A stretch of 64,000 nucleotides of DNA, taken from positions 89,371 to 153,370 of the forward strand of contig JAHHGT010000006.1 of NCBI GenBank assembly GCA_019359745.1, read 5' to 3'. Every line of letters begins with the position of its first letter. The first letter of the stretch is position 1. Source of the DNA: Aphanothece saxicola GSE-SYN-MK-01-06B. Lineage in GTDB: Bacteria; Cyanobacteriota; Cyanobacteriia; PCC-6307; Cyanobiaceae. Of the stretch, positions 62,508 through 64,000 are shown one piece after another. Under the pieces are notes generated by a model, which saw only the letters and a list, made by a program, of their open reading frames with translations, had not been told where the DNA came from and ran no database searches. A program made the translations under genes and the position numbers.

Positions 62508-63967
62508 CCGGAGACTGGGCTGAACGAAACGGCGTTCCTCGGCAGCGGCACGGCGCTGGCGGCGGCTCTCGCCAGTCTCGAGGGAATCGCCGGGCATCCA
62601 GCCCAGTGGAGGTGCAGCCAGCTGGCGTGAACGGTCCGGGCGGTCCATCCTTCAATCCTCGTGGGAGTTCCCCACCCATCAAGTTGCCACAGGCCCTCCC
62701 CCGCTGCCAACTCGTCAGCCAGGGGTGGTTGGTGCACCAGCTGCCAGCGGTGGAACTCATGGCCGCTGAGGGCTTCCCCACGGCGCACCAGCAGCCCATC
62801 CGCCCCCGGCAGGGCCTGGCGGTAGCCGAGGCTGAGGGCACCACGGCGGGCGCTGAAGGGAAGCAGGCCGGCCATGGGATGACAGATCCCGTTGCCATCC
62901 TCCAGCTCCCGGCCCAGCAGCAGCAAGCCGCCGCATTCGGCCACGATCGGCAGACCGGCGCGGGCGGCGGCGCCGAGGGACCCAAGGCTGTGGCGGCTGG
63001 CCGCCAGCTGGGCGGCATGCAGCTCGGGATAGCCGCCCGGGAGCAGCACCGCCCGGCAGTCCGCCGGCAGGGGCTCGTCGGCCAGGGGACTCCAGGGCAG
63101 CGGCCGCAGGCCGCAGGCCGAGAGCAGCTCCTGAGCCTCGGGGTAACGGAAGTGGAAGGCGGCGTCGCTGGCGATCGCCACGGGCAGGGGGCCAGGGGAC
63201 GGGGTGGCGGTGGAGACGGTGGTGGGTGGCTCTGGCAGGCCCTGCCCCAGGCACCAGCGAATCGGATCCTGCCCTTCCGACGGGCCGGCCGGGGGTGCCA
63301 GCAGGGGCCAGAGCCGGTCCAGATCGAGGTGCACTTCGGCCAGGCGGGCCCAGATCCGCTGGCGCTCGCCCAGGTCACCCAGCTCGCCTGGGGTGAGCAG
63401 GCCCAGGTGGCGGGAGGGGAGTTCCAGGCTGGGGTGGCTGGGCAGCACCCCCAGCAGGGGCACCCCAATGGCCTCAAGGGCTTCGGCGAGCAGGCGGTGG
63501 TGCCGGTCGCTGCCGACCCGGTTGAGCACCACCCCGGCCAAGGTCACCCGGGGCGGGCCATGGTCGCGGAAGCCGCGCACCAGGGCCGCCAGGCTGCCGG
63601 CCTGGCGCGATGCCTCCACCACCAGCACCACCGGCAGCCCCAGCAGATCGGCCACGGCGGCGGAACTGCCCTCGCTGCCGGAGCCACGGCCATCGAACAG
63701 GCCCATGACCCCCTCCACCAGCACCCGAGCGGCCCGGCCGCCATGCCAGCGGTAGCAACGCCGCACCCACTCCTCGCCGCAGAGCAGGGGGTCGAGGTTG
63801 CGGCAGGGGCGCCCCGCCACCGCCCCCAGCAACTGGGGGTCGAGGTAGTCGGGACCCACCTTGAAGGGCTGGAGGCTTTCCCCGCGCGCCCGCGCCACGG
63901 CCGCCAGGGTGAGGCTCAGCAGGGTCTTGCCGCTGCCGCTGCAGGGGGCGGCGATCAGGCAACTCAT
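62504..63967 (-). CDS. cobB: Cobyrinate a,c-diamide synthase (CobB/CbiA)
   Basis: A complete 487-residue amidotransferase. The P-loop is CLIAAPCSGSGKTLLSL at the N-terminus. FKVGPDYLDPQLL and EGVMGLFDGRGSGSEGSSA form the Mg2+/ATP region. A C-terminal glutaminase domain has the catalytic Cys in PIVAECGGLLLLG and the terminal His in HASWLHLHW. It amidates the a and c side chains of cobyrinate in cobalamin (pseudocobalamin) synthesis. It starts 33 bases from the right edge and overlaps acylphosphatase. Confidence 0.95.
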   Translation of the reverse strand: MSCLIAAPCSGSGKTLLSLTLAAVARARGESLQPFKVGPDYLDPQLLGAVAGRPCRNLDPLLCGEEWVRRCYRWHGGRAARVLVEGVMGLFDGRGSGSEGSSAAVADLLGLPVVLVVEASRQAGSLAALVRGFRDHGPPRVTLAGVVLNRVGSDRHHRLLAEALEAIGVPLLGVLPSHPSLELPSRHLGLLTPGELGDLGERQRIWARLAEVHLDLDRLWPLLAPPAGPSEGQDPIRWCLGQGLPEPPTTVSTATPSPGPLPVAIASDAAFHFRYPEAQELLSACGLRPLPWSPLADEPLPADCRAVLLPGGYPELHAAQLAASRHSLGSLGAAARAGLPIVAECGGLLLLGRELEDGNGICHPMAGLLPFSARRGALSLGYRQALPGADGLLVRRGEALSGHEFHRWQLVHQPPLADELAAGEGLWQLDGWGTPTRIEGWTARTVHASWLHLHWAGCPAIPSRLARAAASAVPLPRNAVSFSPVSG

Positions 63968-64000
63968 GCGATCGGGTCGGGACGGCGTTGAGGCGCCGGG

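Noticed and set aside
1..64000. tRNA, rRNA, CRISPR, prophage or insertion sequences
   Set aside because: No cloverleaf-like segments, regularly spaced repeats, integrases or transposases were recognised by eye. A covariance-model scan would be decisive but was not possible.

Overview
The window is 64 kb of a GC-rich cyanobacterial chromosome. The best markers are a complete ndhF3-ndhD3-cupA-cupS set (the inducible CO2-uptake NDH-1 complex of cyanobacteria), crtE followed by a divergent PAP2 gene, glgA, a GH57 glycogen-type enzyme, and an Aap/Nat-type amino-acid ABC transporter. High GC, dense packing and many ATGA or GTGA gene overlaps suggest a picocyanobacterium of the Cyanobium/Synechococcus group. 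That placement is inferred from gene content only. No tRNA, rRNA, CRISPR array, insertion sequence or prophage was recognised.

Layout. 1-13.4 kb is an exopolysaccharide locus. Two minus-strand genes (a cut-off pyruvyl-transferase-like gene and a GT8 glycosyltransferase) are separated by about 0.8 kb of apparently non-coding DNA from a long plus-strand operon. That operon runs export protein (Wza-like), chain-length protein (Wzz-like, no kinase domain), polymerase (Wzy-like), flippase (Wzx-like), three GT2 enzymes, a PssD/PssE pair, a STAS-sugar transferase fusion and an RsbW-like kinase. Its first ~9 kb is clearly lower in GC than the rest. 13.4-26.3 kb is mostly housekeeping: L,D-transpeptidase, glgA, murF, pyrC, peptide deformylase and permeases, plus a formyltransferase / NodB-deacetylase / DedA cassette. 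26.3-34.2 kb holds four ion transporters: SLC13 type with RCK_C domains, KimA-like APC, CPA2 antiporter and Ca-type P-ATPase. 34.3-44.7 kb is the NDH-1MS CO2-uptake operon running directly into an amino-acid ABC transporter with two tandem binding proteins. 44.8-64 kb has GH57, leuA, an orphan MalG-like permease, a PGM1-type ATP-grasp ligase, SemiSWEET, a paired CrcB fluoride channel, a PgpH-like HD phosphodiesterase, folD, a GGDEF/EAL protein, crtE, a PAP2-like protein, a RecD-like helicase, a GAP-family protein, acylphosphatase and cobyrinate amidase.

Most interesting system. The last two genes of the exopolysaccharide operon encode (i) an initiating phosphoglycosyltransferase whose usual N-terminal membrane region is replaced by a STAS domain with an intact DSSGIG phospho-acceptor motif, and (ii) an overlapping RsbW/SpoIIAB-type GHKL kinase with intact ATP-binding boxes. 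Together they look like a partner switch built directly onto the first committed enzyme of polysaccharide assembly, in a locus that lacks a Wzc tyrosine kinase. Second-tier candidates are the formyltransferase/NodB/DedA cassette (a possible lipid-linked amino-sugar modification), the c-di-AMP-flavoured ion transporter cluster, and alternative RNA hairpins in front of the UPF0145 gene.
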